Made by a program: the position numbers and the translations under genes
Part shown: one piece after another, positions 63,039 to 64,000 of the stretch
Layout of the letters: the number at the start of each line of letters is the position of its first letter
How positions within the stretch are numbered: the stretch's first letter is position 1
The notes under the pieces: model-generated
The model's input: only the letters and a program-made list of their open reading frames with translations
Told to the model about the DNA's origin: nothing
Databases searched by the model: none
DNA from: an uncultured Pseudomonadota bacterium
Lineage (GTDB): Bacteria > Pseudomonadota > Gammaproteobacteria > Methylococcales > Methylomonadaceae
Length of the DNA: 64,000 nt
Assembly (NCBI GenBank): GCA_903848935.1
Contig: CAINHO010000050.1
Location: forward strand, 1-64,000
Reading direction: 5' to 3'

Positions 63039-63494
63039 TTAGTAGGCGTAGCCCATCAATTTTTTACGCCCTAAGCGTGAAGCGTGTTCGTCCATTTCGG
63101 ATTGCTCACGTTTATCTTCGTGTTTTTGTTCGACTTTTAAGGCCGATTCCTGGACTTTTTGAATCGCTTGCGTGCTTTGGTGCATGGTTTCCCACAATCT
63201 ACGTTTGGCTTGTACATCTTGTTCGATGCTTTTCAGTACGCGCTCTTGCCCCACAATTGCCACGTCAAGTTTGTCGATAAACGAGCGAAATTCAATCAAC
63301 CGCGCCACTTTTACTCCTTCGCTGGCAAAGGCATTACATTTATCGACGTAATCTTTGCGGTAAACTGTTAACCCTTCAACCTGCCCTTTCATTTGGGTAT
63401 GTTGCCGTTGCGATTGCCCTAGAATTTCCAACGCTTTTTGCTCTTGATTGGCTTTAATATCGACAATCACTTGTAACCGTTTTGACCTTTTCAT
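63039..63494 (-). CDS. fliJ: Flagellar export chaperone FliJ
   Basis: 151 residues, almost wholly a coiled-coil helix pair and Lys/Glu/Gln-rich (KRSKRLQVIVDIKANQEQKALEIL). Typical of FliJ, which joins the FliI ATPase to the export gate FlhA. It lies 12 bp after fliI and 32 bp before fliK. Sequence conservation in this family is low; position decides the call. Confidence 0.85.
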   Translation of the reverse strand: MKRSKRLQVIVDIKANQEQKALEILGQSQRQHTQMKGQVEGLTVYRKDYVDKCNAFASEGVKVARLIEFRSFIDKLDVAIVGQERVLKSIEQDVQAKRRLWETMHQSTQAIQKVQESALKVEQKHEDKREQSEMDEHASRLGRKKLMGYAY

Positions 63495-63506
63495 AAGAAT
63501 CTCGCT

Positions 63507-64000
63507 TTACCGTAAGTTCAATAACAATTCGAGTTCATGCAAACTTTGTGCGATGCCGACGGATTCTTCCATGTCTTGCTGCAAAAACTCGACAATTGCC
63601 GGATGTTTTTCAATCGCTTTATCAATGCGAGGATCCGAACCAGGTTGATATGCGCCGACACTGATTAAATCTTTGTTTTGCTGATAAAGTGAATATAAGC
63701 GTCGCAAGTCTCGCGCCAATTTCAAGTGGTTAGCATCTGCAATGTCGGGCATTACACGACTAACTGACGCTTCAATATCAATCGCGGGGAAATGCCCTGA
63801 CTCCGCCAAAGCCCGCGACAACACAATATGTCCGTCTAAAACACCCCGTGCCGCATCGGCGATAGGATCATTGTTATCGTCACCTTCCGCCAAAACTGTA
63901 TAAAAAGCCGTAATCGAACCCCCGCCTTCGTCTGCGTTACCGGCACGTTCAACCAAATGTGGCAATTTCGCAAACACTGACGGCGGATAACCTTTCGTTG
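63507..64000 (-). CDS. fliI: Flagellar export ATPase FliI (C-terminal part, cut by window)
   Basis: The frame stays open to the window edge ([15 protein letters not shown] precedes the track's GTG start). The visible part is the C-terminal third of the F1-like ATPase: [64 protein letters not shown], given here as pieces of the conserved catalytic and C-terminal region. FliI drives flagellar protein export with FliJ and FliH. Confidence 0.92.
   Translation of the reverse strand, partial: TKGYPPSVFAKLPHLVERAGNADEGGGSITAFYTVLAEGDDNNDPIADAARGVLDGHIVLSRALAESGHFPAIDIEASVSRVMPDIADANHLKLARDLRRLYSLYQQNKDLISVGAYQPGSDPRIDKAIEKHPAIVEFLQQDMEESVGIAQSLHELELLLNLR

Overview
The window reads as chromosome of an AT-rich gammaproteobacterial aerobic methanotroph (type I, order Methylococcales). 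The deciding evidence is a complete pmoC-pmoA-pmoB operon for particulate methane monooxygenase (about 44.9-47.8 kb, minus strand). It sits among typical gammaproteobacterial housekeeping neighbourhoods: ruvCAB-ybgC-tolQRAB-pal-cpoB-queE-queC, yffB-dapE, tldD-dapF-DUF484 and fliI-fliJ-fliK. Genus cannot be settled from reading alone.

Layout. 0-9.3 kb: edge-truncated HsdR_N-like nuclease-domain gene, a PhnD-PAS-PAS-GGDEF diguanylate cyclase, a YcfL/COG3014 lipoprotein pair, aspartate aminotransferase, htpX, a hypothetical and recD. 9.3-17.4 kb: tRNA-Leu(CAA), then one long minus-strand operon running from a small acidic protein through yffB, dapE, an NlpE-like protein, tldD, dapF, a DUF484 protein and a membrane protein to an LTA-synthase-family enzyme. 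17.5-29.7 kb: a YHYH-like exported protein, queC-queE, the tol-pal operon, ybgC, ruvBAC, yebC, serB with a SerA-like leader, and an L,D-transpeptidase. 29.8-34 kb: YdjM-like hydrolase, CtaA, YgfZ, folA, asparaginase.

34-50.3 kb is the most distinctive part, a metal (probably copper) and methane-oxidation island. It holds HupE/UreJ proteins, a dedicated TonB-ExbB-ExbD set with an outer-membrane receptor, a SUMF1-fold protein, a Cys-rich BNR lipoprotein convergent with a TlpA-like thioredoxin, CopC plus a lipoprotein, pmoCAB, and a membrane-anchored multicopper oxidase with a cupredoxin reading towards pmoC. The proposed logic is copper import across the outer membrane, periplasmic handling by CopC, cupredoxin and oxidase, and delivery to PmoB. 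No single gene proves the metal.

50.4-51.9 kb is a decayed cassette. A WYL-type regulator that has lost its DNA-binding region and is frameshifted is followed by a MotA/ExbB-like channel gene fused by deletion to the tail of an OmpA-like gene, and by an intact small exported repeat protein. Two near-identical promoter-operator elements precede the two transcripts. An intact counterpart would be a WYL-controlled, Zorya-like two-component membrane motor; this is an inference from reading.

52-64 kb: sodB, an EamA transporter, beta-carbonic anhydrase, an EAL-like/HDOD protein, a truncated haemoglobin with a ferredoxin-type reductase divergent from a SufR-type iron-sulphur regulator, tRNA-Leu(TAA), lnt, an orphan ParA, and a flagellar fliI-fliJ-fliK segment whose fliK carries a 66-bp tandem repeat. 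No gene-free gap exceeds 300 bases; the longest (about 270 bases near 54.1-54.4 kb) is described. No CRISPR array, rRNA, insertion sequence or integrase was seen.
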